Numbered from the stretch's first letter, positions 24,624-34,023 are shown. The stretch: DNA of 64,000 nucleotides from Dethiosulfatarculus sandiegensis (GCF_000931935.2 NZ_AZAC01000017.1:1-64000); one strand, 5' to 3'. The notes: generated by a model not told the origin, from the sequence alone. A program made the numbers and translations.

Positions 24624-25751
24624 ATGACCAGGCGGGAACGGGACGCGTATCCGGAGTCTGGGACCGGCCCTTCAGGATCCGGTCGGAGAAACCAGGGATC
24701 GGGTTTTTCAGATGCCCTCCCGGGGCACGAGGCAAGCCCTGATCTGTGGCAGGAGGAGGTGACCGATTCTCTGCGCACCTCTTCCCCTGTCATGGCCGAG
24801 GTGTTGGAGCAGGTGCGCCTGGTCGCCGCCACAGACAGCACGGTTCTTCTCACCGGTGAATCCGGCACCGGCAAGGGAGTGACGGCCCGTTTGATTCATG
24901 CCCTCTCCCCCCGCAAAAATCTTCCCTTTGCCAGTGTGCACTGCGGCGCTATTGCTGATTCCCTGATCGAAAGCGAGTTGTTTGGCCATGAAAAAGGGGC
25001 CTTTACCGGGGCGGTGACCCGTAAAAAAGGGCGCTTTGAGCTGGCCTTGGGAGGAACCATTTTCCTGGATGAAATAGGCACCATCACGGCGGGCACCCAG
25101 ATAAAGCTGTTGCAGGTCTTGCAGGACCGCACCTTTCAGCCGGTCGGCGCGGAAAGGGTGATGGAGACAAACGCCCGCATCCTGGCCGCCACCAATAACG
25201 ACCTGGAAAAGATGTGCGCGGAAGGGCTCTTCAGGGAAGACCTGTATTACCGTCTCAAGGTTTTTCCCCTGGAAGTTCCGCCCCTGCGCAAGAGAAAAGA
25301 AGACATCCCCCATCTGGCCCGGGTTTTTTTAAGACGCCTTGACCGGCATTACGGCAAGGGCATATCCGGCTTGGAACCGGGGGTGCTTAAAGCGCTTTTA
25401 GCCTATGACTGGCCCGGCAACATAAGGGAGCTTGAGAACCTCATGGAGCGGGCCTATATCCTGGAAAAGGGGGATATGCTGAGCCGGGGTAGTTTCCCGA
25501 GTGATTTTTTCCATTCCGGTAAAAGCTTTGTTGAAGCGGCAAAAGCCGAGGACCTGCCCACCTTGCCGGAGATGCGGGCCGAGGTGCTGGCCAGGGCGGA
25601 AAAGCAATATCTCAAGCAGGTGCTTGCGGCAAACCAGGGGCGCATAAACAAAAGTGCAGCCACCGCAGGCATAGGCACCAGGCAGCTGCATAAGTTGATG
25701 ACTAAATACAACCTCAGGAAAGAGGAGTTCAAAAAAGGTTATTCCGATTAG
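24624..25751 (+). CDS. Sigma-54-dependent transcriptional activator (short N-terminus)
   Basis: 375 residues. The AAA+ domain has Walker A GESGTGKG (78-85), the sigma-54 loop GAFTGA (125-130), Walker B GGTIFLDE (143-150) and the R-finger region FREDLYYRLKVFPLEVPPLR. The C-terminus has a Fis-type helix-turn-helix (INKSAATAGIGTRQLHKLM). The first 50 residues are low-complexity with no receiver, PAS or GAF domain, so activity may be controlled by expression or by a partner. It starts three bases after ggt-like gene 2. The adjacent sigma-54 promoter and palindromes make the kamA operon its most likely target. Confidence 0.92.
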   Translation: MTRRERDAYPESGTGPSGSGRRNQGSGFSDALPGHEASPDLWQEEVTDSLRTSSPVMAEVLEQVRLVAATDSTVLLTGESGTGKGVTARLIHALSPRKNLPFASVHCGAIADSLIESELFGHEKGAFTGAVTRKKGRFELALGGTIFLDEIGTITAGTQIKLLQVLQDRTFQPVGAERVMETNARILAATNNDLEKMCAEGLFREDLYYRLKVFPLEVPPLRKRKEDIPHLARVFLRRLDRHYGKGISGLEPGVLKALLAYDWPGNIRELENLMERAYILEKGDMLSRGSFPSDFFHSGKSFVEAAKAEDLPTLPEMRAEVLARAEKQYLKQVLAANQGRINKSAATAGIGTRQLHKLMTKYNLRKEEFKKGYSD

Positions 25752-25895
25752 GGCAAGGTTTTTTGGCTGGCCGGGGGACACTTTTCCAAAGTCGGGATTC
25801 TCGCAAAACCCGAGCAAAAAATCCTGATTTCAAATTGTTATTAAAATCGGATTGCCTTAGGCAGGAGCCAATGCGGGCTTTGTCTTTTGGTGATG

Positions 25896-25925
25896 AAAGC
25901 CCCCTTCCTGATCGGAAGAGGGCTT
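25896..25925. terminator. Bidirectional terminator
   Basis: AAAGCCCCCTTCC-TGATC-GGAAGAGGGCTT hairpin followed by GATTT, between the convergent activator gene and the DUF35/thiolase pair. Confidence 0.65.
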
Positions 25926-25981
25926 GATTTATCTGCAAGCTGAGAATGGGCGAGCCAATTCCCCTTTTTTACAGTTTAGGC

Positions 25982-26431
25982 TCAGGCGGGGGTGAAGACA
26001 TAGTTGATCTGCCCGTTGGACAGGGTGTTGGCAATAGTCTTCATTTCCATGCCGACCTTTAATTCTTCAAAAGCCAGGTCGTCTGCAATACGGCCAAACA
26101 CCTTGTAATCGCCGTAATCCAAAAGCGCGATGCTGTAGGGCAGGTCGTCTCCAAACCCCACCGGCGCATACATCAAACCGCCAAAGGCCACCAGCTTGCC
26201 TGTGCCGCCGACCTCAAACCATTCCATCTCCGCCTTGTCCAGGCATTTATAGCAATGGGCCCTGGGCGGGAAAAATTTGGTTCCGCAGGTCTTGCAGATC
26301 GTGCCGCAGATCTCCCCTGCTTCAAGCTTGTCCACAAAGTCGTTCACCTGGGTGGTGGCCGTGAAGCTGACTGTGCCGAACTTGTTGAAACGGGCGTCTA
26401 TCTCTTTTTTCTTTTTCTTTTTGTCGGCCAT
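25982..26431 (-). CDS. DUF35 OB-fold protein with rubredoxin-like zinc ribbon, thiolase partner
   Basis: 149 residues. A Lys-rich N-terminus is followed by a helix, then a zinc ribbon with two Cys pairs (CKTCGTKFFPPRAHCYKC) and an OB fold (GTGKLVAFGGLMYAPVGFGD ...). DUF35 proteins form complexes with thiolases or ketothiolases and help shape the acyl-CoA site, as in benzoylsuccinyl-CoA thiolase and the acetoacetyl-CoA thiolase/HMG-CoA synthase complex. The thiolase gene lies 3 bases upstream, so the two are surely co-transcribed. The acyl substrate is not evident. Confidence 0.87.
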   Translation of the reverse strand: MADKKKKKKEIDARFNKFGTVSFTATTQVNDFVDKLEAGEICGTICKTCGTKFFPPRAHCYKCLDKAEMEWFEVGGTGKLVAFGGLMYAPVGFGDDLPYSIALLDYGDYKVFGRIADDLAFEELKVGMEMKTIANTLSNGQINYVFTPA

Positions 26432-26434
26432 GGC

Positions 26435-27589
26435 TCACCTCCCCAGGATGCTGACGTTGCCGTAAAGGCCCACACCGCCGATATTGTGCACCAGCCCTAT
26501 CTCGGGGTCTTTGACCTGCATTTCACCGGCCTCGCCCCTCAGCTGCAAGACAATGGTGCGAATCTGGCTGCCGCCGGTGGCTCCTATGGGGTGGCCCTTG
26601 GAGAGCAGACCGCCGTCCACGTTAACCGGGATTTTGCCTTCTTTGTAGGTCTCCTTGGCCCGGATCAGCTCCGGCCCGCCTCCGGGCTCGGCAAATCCCA
26701 GGTCTTCGTAGGCCATCATTTCGGCGATGGTGAAGCAGTCGTGCACCTCGGCCACATCCACCTGGTCCGCGCTGATGCCTGCCATGGCGTAGGCCTCTTT
26801 GGATGCCATGCGGGCCACGGCCAGGCCGTTGAAAAGATCCCTGCCTGCCAGGTTCACCGGGTTGGAGGCCGATCCCAGGCCCAGGATCCATACAGGCTTA
26901 TCGATCCCCAGCTCCTTGGCCTTTTTTTCGTTGGCCACGATCACGCAGCTGGCCCCGTCCGCATTGGCGCAGCAGTCAAAGACCTTGAGCGGCTTGGCCA
27001 CCGGATCGGCGTTCATGCACTGTTCCAGCTCCACGCCTTTTCGGTAGACCGCTTTTTCATTTATCTGGCCATAGGTGGCGGCCTTGACCCTGATTCGGGC
27101 CAGGTCTTCTTCCTTGGCCCCGTAATGGTTGAGATAGGCGCTGGCATACATGGCGTAATAAGCGGGCATCATGGTGCCGAAGGGGCTTTCCCACTGGATG
27201 TCCGCGCCCCGGCCCATGCGCTCCTGGCTTTCCGCGCTGGTTATTTCGCTCATTTTCTGGAAGCCGATAACCATTACGCTGTCGTGCAGACCCGACTCAA
27301 CCATGGCATAGGCCAGCTTGAGTCCGGTGGAAGAAGAGGAACAAAGGGTTTCAGCGTAAAAAGTGGGCTGGGGGGTGAGCCCCAGATACTCGGCTATCAC
27401 ACCTGCCGGTGAACGTTGTTTGTCATACTCGGGCGCAGAGCAGATAACAGTTGCGCCCACGTCTTTGGTCTCAATTGCCGCATCCTGCATGGCCTCGCTG
27501 AAGGCCTCAAAGGCAAGTTCGCGGATGGAGCCTGCGTATCCGCGAACAAATGCGGATTGCCCGACCCCGATGATGCCGACTTTCGCCAT
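26435..27589 (-). CDS. Thiolase-family acyl-CoA acetyltransferase (SCP2-type)
   Basis: 384 residues. It has MAKVGIIGVGQSAFVRGYAG at the N-terminus, the nucleophilic Cys in ETLCSSSSTGLKLA, an EVHDCFTIAEMMAYEDLGF segment, the His in GHPIGATGGSQIRTI and an ending VHNIGGVGLYGNVSILGR. This is the archaeal/SCP2-like thiolase group that works with DUF35 proteins in fatty or aromatic acid degradation. The DUF35 partner follows directly. A perfect 17-bp palindrome upstream may be an operator. Degradative rather than biosynthetic use is an inference from the setting. Confidence 0.88.
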   Translation of the reverse strand: MAKVGIIGVGQSAFVRGYAGSIRELAFEAFSEAMQDAAIETKDVGATVICSAPEYDKQRSPAGVIAEYLGLTPQPTFYAETLCSSSSTGLKLAYAMVESGLHDSVMVIGFQKMSEITSAESQERMGRGADIQWESPFGTMMPAYYAMYASAYLNHYGAKEEDLARIRVKAATYGQINEKAVYRKGVELEQCMNADPVAKPLKVFDCCANADGASCVIVANEKKAKELGIDKPVWILGLGSASNPVNLAGRDLFNGLAVARMASKEAYAMAGISADQVDVAEVHDCFTIAEMMAYEDLGFAEPGGGPELIRAKETYKEGKIPVNVDGGLLSKGHPIGATGGSQIRTIVLQLRGEAGEMQVKDPEIGLVHNIGGVGLYGNVSILGR

Positions 27590-27623
27590 GACACGCTCCT
27601 TGGTCTCGGGAAAAAATCGTTTT

Positions 27624-27640
27624 CCCTGTCATTGACAGGG
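27624..27640. promoter_or_regulatory. Palindrome upstream of the thiolase gene, possible operator
   Basis: CCCTGTCA-T-TGACAGGG, perfect 8-bp arms with a one-base centre, 35 bases before the thiolase start. No T-run follows, and the form suits a dimeric repressor. Confidence 0.45.
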
Positions 27641-28350
27641 GTTTAGGTTCAGGTGGGAGCTCAACAGCTAAAATGTAGCTGCAATATAATTCAAATCCCG
27701 GCTGGTGACAAGAAAAACCTTGTTAGACTATAAGAAAGGGGTTTTTAGTGATAAATCCGGATAAAAACCGGCACGCGGAAATTATATTTCACCATAATTA
27801 ATCTGGCTCGGCCCTTTGATAAGCATTAAAATTAAATTCCTGTTTGTATTATTAGCGCCGAGTTTTTTAGTCTGGTTTTAAAATCGGGTCCTGATTTCCG
27901 GTAATATAAGTAAAAAATAGGGATTTATGGATAGCCTGTTGATAAAAATGAGTCTTGGGTCTTGATAATCCGGTTTAATAGTTGAGGTGCGCGCGTTTTT
28001 GAGCTAGATTTCTTTATAAATGTGAAGATGTTATCCTTGTACATTCAACGCCCGGAAAAAGATGGAAAATTTTTCAGCGCCAAAGAGGTCTTAAAACAGG
28101 CGGCTTGCCAACCGGGGCCCGGCAGGCATAAAATTTGAAGTAACTATTAACGCAGGAAAAATTCATGGCCGGAGCCTGGCTGTTAAAGCCTGCGGGAATA
28201 AGATAAAGGGCCTGTGGGTGATCGTAAAGATTGCGGCTAAAGTCGCTCGGGCAACATGAAATCACCTGTAATTCTTAATTCATCAAAAAATCGGGTCGTG
28301 TTTGGCGGTCCGCTATAGATGCCAGAACATTTCGCCAAGGAGACTTGAAA
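27641..28350. other. Long intergenic region before serS, nothing recognised
   Basis: About 700 bases, AT-rich in the left half, without a supported gene. No T-box signature, tRNA or known riboswitch motif was found. Promoters for the divergent thiolase and serS transcripts should lie here, but none is strong enough to mark. Confidence 0.4.
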
Positions 28351-29628
28351 GTGCTGGACCTGAAATTTGTACGCGAAAATTTTGAAAAGGTGAAAACTTC
28401 GGTGGCCCAAAGAAGGGCCAAGGTCAACTTGGAAGCCTTTCAGGAACTTGATTCTAAGCGCAGGGATATTCTGCCTGAGCTGGAGAGTTTACGGGCCAGG
28501 CGCAATCAGGTCTCAGCCGAGGTGGGCAAGATTAAAAAACAGGGCGGAGATCCTTCCGGCGTATTCGCCGAGATGAAGGAAGTCGGCGGCCGCATCAAGG
28601 AGTTGGAGGAAAAACTCTCCTCGGCCGAGGCCGGGCTGAAGGATCTGGTGCTCACCATCCCCAATATTCCCGACGCCTCGGTGCCGGAAGGCAAGGGCGA
28701 GGAAGACAACCCGGTGGTCTCCACCTGGGGTGAAAAACCCCGGTTTGATTTCGAGCCCCTGAATCATTGGGACCTGGGCGAGGCCCTGGATATCATTGAT
28801 TTCGAACGGGCGGCGCGTATGACCGGGGCCAGGTTTGCGGTGATGAAAGGGGCCGGCGCCAGACTGGAGCGGGCATTGACCAGTTTCATGCTAGATATCC
28901 ACACCACGGAGCACGGCTACACCGAACTCTTGCCGCCCTTTATGGTGAACAGTCAGGCCATGACCGGCACGGGTCAGCTGCCCAAGTTTGCGGAAGACCT
29001 GTTCAAACTGGAGAACACCGACTACTGGCTCATCCCCACGGCAGAGGTGCCGGTGACCAACATGCACATGAACGAGACCGTGGACACCGAAGAGCTGCCG
29101 ATAAAGTACACCGCCTACACCCCTTGTTTCCGTTCCGAGGCGGGAAGCCACGGCAAGGATGTGCGGGGCCTCATACGTCTGCACCAGTTTGACAAGGTGG
29201 AGCTGGTGCGTTTCACCAGGCCGGAGGATAGCTTTGACCACCTTGAAGAGCTGACCGCCAATGCCGAGGAGATCTTAAGGCGGCTTAACCTGCCTTATCA
29301 GAAGGTGGTGCTCTGCACCGGCGATCTGGGCTTTTCATCTGCCAAGACCTATGACCTGGAGGTGTGGCTGCCCGGCCAAGACAAGTACCGGGAGATCAGC
29401 TCCTGTTCCAACTTCCTGGATTTCCAGGCCAGGCGGGCGGGGATCCGCTGTAAGGCCAAGGGCCAGAAGGGAACCGACCTGGTTCACACCCTGAACGGCT
29501 CGGGCCTGGCCGTGGGCCGCACCCTGGTGGCCGTCTTGGAGAATTACCAGCGGGCCGACGGATCGGTGGCCATTCCCGAGGCGCTGGTTCCCTATATGGG
29601 CGGCTTGACCGAGATTAAACCCGCTTAA
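28351..29628 (+). CDS. serS: Seryl-tRNA synthetase
   Basis: 425 residues. Start is the GTG at 28351 behind AAGGAG; the TTG six bases earlier is too close to that site. The N-terminus [14 protein letters not shown] and the following long helical hairpin (coiled-coil tRNA-binding arm, residues about 30-100) are typical. The class II catalytic core follows, with the substrate-loop motif TAEVPVTN, motif 2 in [33 protein letters not shown], and motif 3 in [13 protein letters not shown]. It charges tRNA-Ser (and tRNA-Sec) in the cytoplasm. A PBP-like gene starts just downstream. Confidence 0.97.
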   Translation: MLDLKFVRENFEKVKTSVAQRRAKVNLEAFQELDSKRRDILPELESLRARRNQVSAEVGKIKKQGGDPSGVFAEMKEVGGRIKELEEKLSSAEAGLKDLVLTIPNIPDASVPEGKGEEDNPVVSTWGEKPRFDFEPLNHWDLGEALDIIDFERAARMTGARFAVMKGAGARLERALTSFMLDIHTTEHGYTELLPPFMVNSQAMTGTGQLPKFAEDLFKLENTDYWLIPTAEVPVTNMHMNETVDTEELPIKYTAYTPCFRSEAGSHGKDVRGLIRLHQFDKVELVRFTRPEDSFDHLEELTANAEEILRRLNLPYQKVVLCTGDLGFSSAKTYDLEVWLPGQDKYREISSCSNFLDFQARRAGIRCKAKGQKGTDLVHTLNGSGLAVGRTLVAVLENYQRADGSVAIPEALVPYMGGLTEIKPA

Positions 29629-29649
29629 ATGAATTTGGGGAAGAATTTA

Positions 29650-30957
29650 ATGAAACTCCTACGCAGGCCGATTTTCCAACGGGTCTTACAGGCCCGGTCG
29701 GCCTGTGTATTGTGTCTTCTGCTTTTGCTTGCCCTGGCTTTACCCACGCCGCTTATGGCCCAGACCACCTTGGGCAAGGAGCACATGCGCCAGCTTCTGG
29801 CCGGACATCTGACCCAGGCCACCAAAGGCGGCACCCTGGTTATCAAGGACAGCAGACTCGGCAAGGTGGTCATAGAAAACACCCTTGACCCCTACCTGCA
29901 GAAAAAAGTAAACCGCCTTTTAAAACACAGCCGCATGAGAAAGGCGGGCGTGGTGGTGATGGACGCGAAGACCGGGGAGATCCTGGCCTTGAGCGGGGTG
30001 AAGAGAAGGCGGCTCAAGCCCGAGGTGGCTCTTACGCCGGGAGGACCGGCGGCGTCATTGTTCAAGATCGTCACCGCGGCCGCGGCCATAGAAGACACCG
30101 GCGCCAAACCGGGGAGCAGGTTTAAATATGCCGGGCGCTCTCACACCCTTTATCGTTATCAGATCCGTAAAACAGTGCGCCGTAAAAAAAGGGTGATCTC
30201 CCTTAAATCCGGTTTTGCCAAATCCAATAACCCTCTTTTTGCCCGCCTTGGCATCTACCGGGTGGGGCTCTCCAAGTTAAAGGAACACGCCCTGGCCCTG
30301 GGCTTTGAAAGGCGCATCAATTTTGAGATGCCCACCGGTATAAGCAGGCTGGGCAAGGTGAATAATTCTTTTAACATAGGCGAACTGGCCAGTGGGTACC
30401 ACCGCTACACCACCACCAGCCCCCTGCATGCGGCGGTGATGGTGGCTCCCTTTGTGAACGGTGGTCACCTGGTGGAGCCCTATGTGGTGCGAAAGGCGCT
30501 GGGCGCTGCGGGAGAGGTGCTTTATCTGGGGCATCCCAAATTCTCCGGCAGGCTTTACAGCCAGGGCACCTGCACCAAAATGTGCCAGTTGATGCGGGCC
30601 ACAGTCACCGAAGGCACCGCCAGAGGGGTTTTCCGCAGGATAAGGCGGGACCGGGTGCTTAAGCACGTGGAGGTTGGCGGCAAGACAGGCACCCTGCGCA
30701 GCGCGGACCGGTCCGAGCTTTTTGTTTGGTTTGCAGGCTATGGCAAGGACACCCACACCGGCAAGACCGTGGCCGTGGCCACCATGGTTGCCCACGGCAA
30801 GGTGCGCAGGGGAAATCCCCGCAAGCTGGCCAGGCAGATTCTGCGCTATACCTTTGAGTCGGATAATTTGCGCAGGCAGGCCGCCTTGCAGAAACCGGTC
30901 AAGGTAACCAGCCAAAAGGCCGAATTGGCCGTGCCTTCCAAAAATCGGAAAAATTAA
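29650..30957 (+). CDS. Secreted penicillin-binding-like transpeptidase
   Basis: 435 residues from the ATG at 29650, chosen for its GGGGAAG site; an ATG directly after the serS stop (29629) lacks one. A signal peptide or anchor (CVLCLLLLLALALPTPLMAQ) is followed by a transpeptidase domain with SLFK (Ser 136 nucleophile, Lys 139), SNN (192-194) and GGKTGT. There is no transglycosylase domain or PBP dimerisation domain, so it is shorter than class A or B enzymes. It is probably a periplasmic D,D-transpeptidase-like protein of peptidoglycan maturation; enzymatic activity is likely since all three motifs are intact. Confidence 0.85.
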   Translation: MKLLRRPIFQRVLQARSACVLCLLLLLALALPTPLMAQTTLGKEHMRQLLAGHLTQATKGGTLVIKDSRLGKVVIENTLDPYLQKKVNRLLKHSRMRKAGVVVMDAKTGEILALSGVKRRRLKPEVALTPGGPAASLFKIVTAAAAIEDTGAKPGSRFKYAGRSHTLYRYQIRKTVRRKKRVISLKSGFAKSNNPLFARLGIYRVGLSKLKEHALALGFERRINFEMPTGISRLGKVNNSFNIGELASGYHRYTTTSPLHAAVMVAPFVNGGHLVEPYVVRKALGAAGEVLYLGHPKFSGRLYSQGTCTKMCQLMRATVTEGTARGVFRRIRRDRVLKHVEVGGKTGTLRSADRSELFVWFAGYGKDTHTGKTVAVATMVAHGKVRRGNPRKLARQILRYTFESDNLRRQAALQKPVKVTSQKAELAVPSKNRKN

Positions 30958-30999
30958 GCCCTGAAATTGAAAAAAATCCGGCTGCCCGGATTGTTTTAT

Positions 31000-31022
31000 G
31001 AGCCCGGCTTGAAGCCGGGCTC
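31000..31022. terminator. Terminator between convergent genes
   Basis: GAGCCCGGCTTGAAGCCGGGCTC, a strong hairpin with perfect arms between the PBP-like gene and queD; T-tract is short (TTACT). Confidence 0.7.
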
Positions 31023-31049
31023 TTACTGGGTATGGCGAGAAGATGAGAG

Positions 31050-31418
31050 CTATTCACCCAAATAGGTGGCCTTTGCATTGTCAGACTCCCAGGCCGAGAC
31101 GCTTTTCATGGTGACCTGGGAGGGAAGGCCTTGGGCAATGGTACTGAAAAGGTGTTTGGCGATCTGCTCGCTGCTGGGGTTAAGCTGGTCAAACGGCGGC
31201 AACTCGTTCAAATACTTGTGGTCCAGCCTGTCCAGCGCCTGGTTCATGAGGGCCTTTAAGTCGCCAAAGTCCATGAGCAGGTCGGCTTTATCCAACTCGG
31301 TGCCGGTCACCACCACCTCGATCTTCCAGTTGTGGCCGTGAAGGTCTTCGCATTTGCCCTTGAAATTACGTAAAGAATGGGCAGCCGCGAACTTGCCCAA
31401 GACAGTTAATTCATACAT
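31050..31418 (-). CDS. queD: 6-carboxy-5,6,7,8-tetrahydropterin synthase
   Basis: 122 residues, the usual length. Zinc ligands are His 14 (FAAAHSL), His 27 and His 29 (DLHGHNW), and the catalytic Cys is Cys 23 (GKCEDLHGH). The DHKYLNE and SVSAWES blocks are present. The enzyme makes 6-carboxytetrahydropterin from dihydroneopterin triphosphate in queuosine (7-deazaguanine) synthesis. No other que genes are nearby. The family overlaps with PTPS, but the CxxxHGH arrangement favours QueD. Confidence 0.92.
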   Translation of the reverse strand: MYELTVLGKFAAAHSLRNFKGKCEDLHGHNWKIEVVVTGTELDKADLLMDFGDLKALMNQALDRLDHKYLNELPPFDQLNPSSEQIAKHLFSTIAQGLPSQVTMKSVSAWESDNAKATYLGE

Positions 31419-31478
31419 GGAAAACTCCTTAACACAAAAAAACGGACTTGAATCTGATAGAGCCTTGAAATGGGCTTA

Positions 31479-31988
31479 TCAGCTTTCCGTGTCCTGTTTT
31501 TTTTCGGGCCTGGAATTAGGTTCCTCTTCCTGTTTTTTTTCAGGTTCGGAATCGGATTCCTCTTCCTTTTTTTCCTCGGGTTGGGAATTTGTTTCTTCCT
31601 GAACCGTATCCAAAGGTTCTTCAGAAGCGACTTCAGGTTTGTAGGGTTTGCCGCATTCAGTACACTTGCCGTCAGGGCCGATAATCCCGATACACAGCCC
31701 GTCTGAACAGGCTATGCGTTCAGAGGGGTCAAAGGTGAAATCATCCTGGTCCTGATCCTGTTCTTCAGGCTCTGCGTGCCTGGAATGGCCGCAGCTTGGG
31801 CAGTAGTCGAATTCAGGCAGCAAAGGGCGGTTGCAGGAACTGCATTCAATCAGCTTGGGTTCTTCCCCGGCGGGCAGCGCCAGTTGGTGACCGCACTGGG
31901 GACAGAAATTAGCGCCCTCTAAAGTGGGCTGGCCGCATTGAGGGCATGTTTGCCCGGGTAGCTCTTTTTCACAATGTGGACAGTTCAT
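31479..31988 (-). CDS. Multi-zinc-ribbon protein with acidic repeat tail
   Basis: 169 residues. It carries several zinc ribbons (CPHC...CPQC, FCPQCGHQL, CSSC...YCPSCGH, CSDGLC...CTECGKP), then a very acidic, Lys-containing tail with near-repeats (EEESDSEPEKKQ, EEEPNSRPEKKQ). No transmembrane segment or signal. Such double-zinc-ribbon proteins bind nucleic acid or other proteins; no specific role can be assigned. Confidence 0.65.
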   Translation of the reverse strand: MNCPHCEKELPGQTCPQCGQPTLEGANFCPQCGHQLALPAGEEPKLIECSSCNRPLLPEFDYCPSCGHSRHAEPEEQDQDQDDFTFDPSERIACSDGLCIGIIGPDGKCTECGKPYKPEVASEEPLDTVQEETNSQPEEKKEEESDSEPEKKQEEEPNSRPEKKQDTES

Positions 31989-32107
31989 TTATCAGTCTCC
32001 TGATTTGATTTGACCGTACCTCGGGCCTGGGCTTTTTGCCCGCCCGTCCAGGCAAATTTTGCGGCTAAACCGCTTCCGTGTCAACTAAAGTGGTAAAAGG
32101 GGTTGCC

Positions 32108-32136
32108 TTGACAGCGGTCAGGGCTCATGCTAGCTT
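32108..32136 (+). promoter_or_regulatory. Possible sigma-70 promoter
   Basis: TTGACA, a 17-base spacer ending in TGC, then TAGCTT: a perfect -35 with a weak, extended -10. It is about 150 bases upstream of the FlgO/VCBS-like gene. Confidence 0.4.
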
Positions 32137-32284
32137 ACAATCTGCCATACTGGATTCAAAACTACCATTATAGTGGGTAATTTGCTATCCATAGGCATTT
32201 ATTTGAAAAAGCGAAAATAATTTGACGCTGCATTCAAATTTGAAAATTCCACTAAGAACAAGACTAAAAATCACGGGGTGTAAT

Positions 32285-34000
32285 ATGCAGAACCGCCGGG
32301 TGCTTGGTCCGGTCCTTTGGGGCTTGGCCGTCTGTATGCTTTTTGTGACCCTTGGAGGCGGATATGCCCAGGCAGCGGCTCCCCAAAGGGTCGCGATCCT
32401 GCCTTTCACAGCCAATGCCAAGGATGATATTTCCTACCTGATCAAAGGTGTCAGGGATATGCTGGCCACCCGTTTGGCCTGGCATGACAAGGTAACGGTT
32501 ATTGAACCTGATTTGGTGGCGCCTGTGATGAAAAAGGTAAAGCCGCCTTACAACGACGCCAAGGCCCGGAAAATGGGTAAGGAGCTCAATGCCCAGGCCG
32601 TGGTTTTCGGTTCCATAACCATGCTCGGCAAAAGCGTTTCCGTGGATGCCAGAGTGGTGAAGACAGGCGATGACTCACCGGCCTTGACCACCTATGTCCA
32701 GGCTTCGGATATGGACCAGATTATTCCGCAGATCAGCAACTTTGCCCAGCGCATCAATGCGGAGATTTTCAGACGGCCCGAGGCTGTGCAGGCCATGCGC
32801 GAGCAGGAGGCCAGGCCCGCCGAGGCAAAGCCGGGGGCAGGCGGCGACCAGCAGCAGACCGCCCAGGACTCCAATCTGAACAAGCTTCCTCCCCATATGA
32901 GCCCCTTGAACCCACTTTTTTTGCGCAGCCTTTCCGGGGTTGACTCGGATCGTTATTGGCGCAGCCCGCGTATAAAAGGCCAGATCACCTCCATCGCAGT
33001 GGCGGATATTGACCTTGACGGCAAAAACGAGATTCTGGCTCTGCACCACAAGGGACTTAAGGTCTATCGCCTGGCCGGTAAGCATTTTGCCCTGATCTAT
33101 GAAATGAAAAACGGCCCCAAGGGCACCTATCTTTTTGTGGATGCAGCTGACATTGACCAGGACGGCAGGCCCGAGGTTTTTGTTTCCTGCTTAAACGACG
33201 AAGTCATCGAAAGCTTTGTCATGGTCTGGCAAAAGGGCAGTTTGGTCGTTAAATCCAAGAACCTGCCTTATTATTTCCGGGCCCAGCCCAGGCCGGACGG
33301 CAAGGGGGATATGCTCTTTGGCCAGAAAAAGGTTTTGGGCATGGCTTTCTCAGGCCCGATCTATGAGATGCAGGCCAAGGGCGACGGGTATGTTCCCAAA
33401 AGGGACATGAAAATGCCCGAAGAGGTCCACATCTTTAACTTCGCGGTGGCCGACTTAAACGGCGGCGGCAGCTACATGACCGTGCTTATCGGCCCTGCCT
33501 GGGATCTGCAGGTGTGGAACCGTAAGGGCACCCAGATGTGGATCGGCACCGAAAGCATCGGAGCCTCCAGCAAGTCCATTGTGTTGCCGGCCGGAAGCAC
33601 CGGCGGCAACAATCCGGGCGATGAGGAGAGCTATTTCTATCTGCCGGTCAGGATTGTCACTACGGACCTCAACAAAGACGGGCGCACCGAGGTTGTCTGC
33701 GTTAAGAACAGCGACCGTCTCGGCAACATCATGGAAGTGCTGACTATGTATTACAAGGGCATGGTTTACGCCATGCAGTGGAACGGCATGTCTTTGATCG
33801 AGGATTGGCGCACCCCGCGCATCAGCGGTTACTTAAGCGACCTGGCGATCGCGGATGTGGGCAATGTGGGCAGGCCCGCCTTGGTCATGGCCGTTAACCA
33901 GGAGAAGTTCTCCGGACTTCTTTCCAAGGGAACTTCCCACCTGGTGGCCTTCACTTTAAAGGCCCAGAAAAAGAAGGCTAAAAAGAATAAGGGTTTATAA
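32285..34000 (+). CDS. Secreted protein with FlgO/TolB-like N-terminus and VCBS/FG-GAP repeats
   Basis: 571 residues from the ATG at 32285 (GGGGTG site); an earlier in-frame start lacks support. A signal peptide (LWGLAVCMLFVTLGGGYAQA) is followed by a domain of about 140 residues (QRVAILPFTANAKDDISYL ... AVVFGSITMLGKSVSVDARV), the fold seen in FlgO and curli CsgG/TolB-N-like envelope proteins. The second half has beta-propeller-like repeats with calcium-loop motifs DIDLDGKNEI, DIDQDGRPEV and DLNKDGRTEV. The C-terminus is Lys-rich. It probably acts in the periplasm or at the outer surface; partner unknown. Confidence 0.72.
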   Translation: MQNRRVLGPVLWGLAVCMLFVTLGGGYAQAAAPQRVAILPFTANAKDDISYLIKGVRDMLATRLAWHDKVTVIEPDLVAPVMKKVKPPYNDAKARKMGKELNAQAVVFGSITMLGKSVSVDARVVKTGDDSPALTTYVQASDMDQIIPQISNFAQRINAEIFRRPEAVQAMREQEARPAEAKPGAGGDQQQTAQDSNLNKLPPHMSPLNPLFLRSLSGVDSDRYWRSPRIKGQITSIAVADIDLDGKNEILALHHKGLKVYRLAGKHFALIYEMKNGPKGTYLFVDAADIDQDGRPEVFVSCLNDEVIESFVMVWQKGSLVVKSKNLPYYFRAQPRPDGKGDMLFGQKKVLGMAFSGPIYEMQAKGDGYVPKRDMKMPEEVHIFNFAVADLNGGGSYMTVLIGPAWDLQVWNRKGTQMWIGTESIGASSKSIVLPAGSTGGNNPGDEESYFYLPVRIVTTDLNKDGRTEVVCVKNSDRLGNIMEVLTMYYKGMVYAMQWNGMSLIEDWRTPRISGYLSDLAIADVGNVGRPALVMAVNQEKFSGLLSKGTSHLVAFTLKAQKKKAKKNKGL

Positions 34001-34023
34001 AGATAAAACCCTATAAGGCAATT

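Noticed and set aside
28074..28265. Short minus-strand frame in the long serS leader
   Set aside because: No ribosome site, no recognisable motif, and composition like the surrounding non-coding sequence.
27641..28350. T-box or other riboswitch before serS
   Set aside because: No T-box core motif or other conserved riboswitch element could be found by eye.
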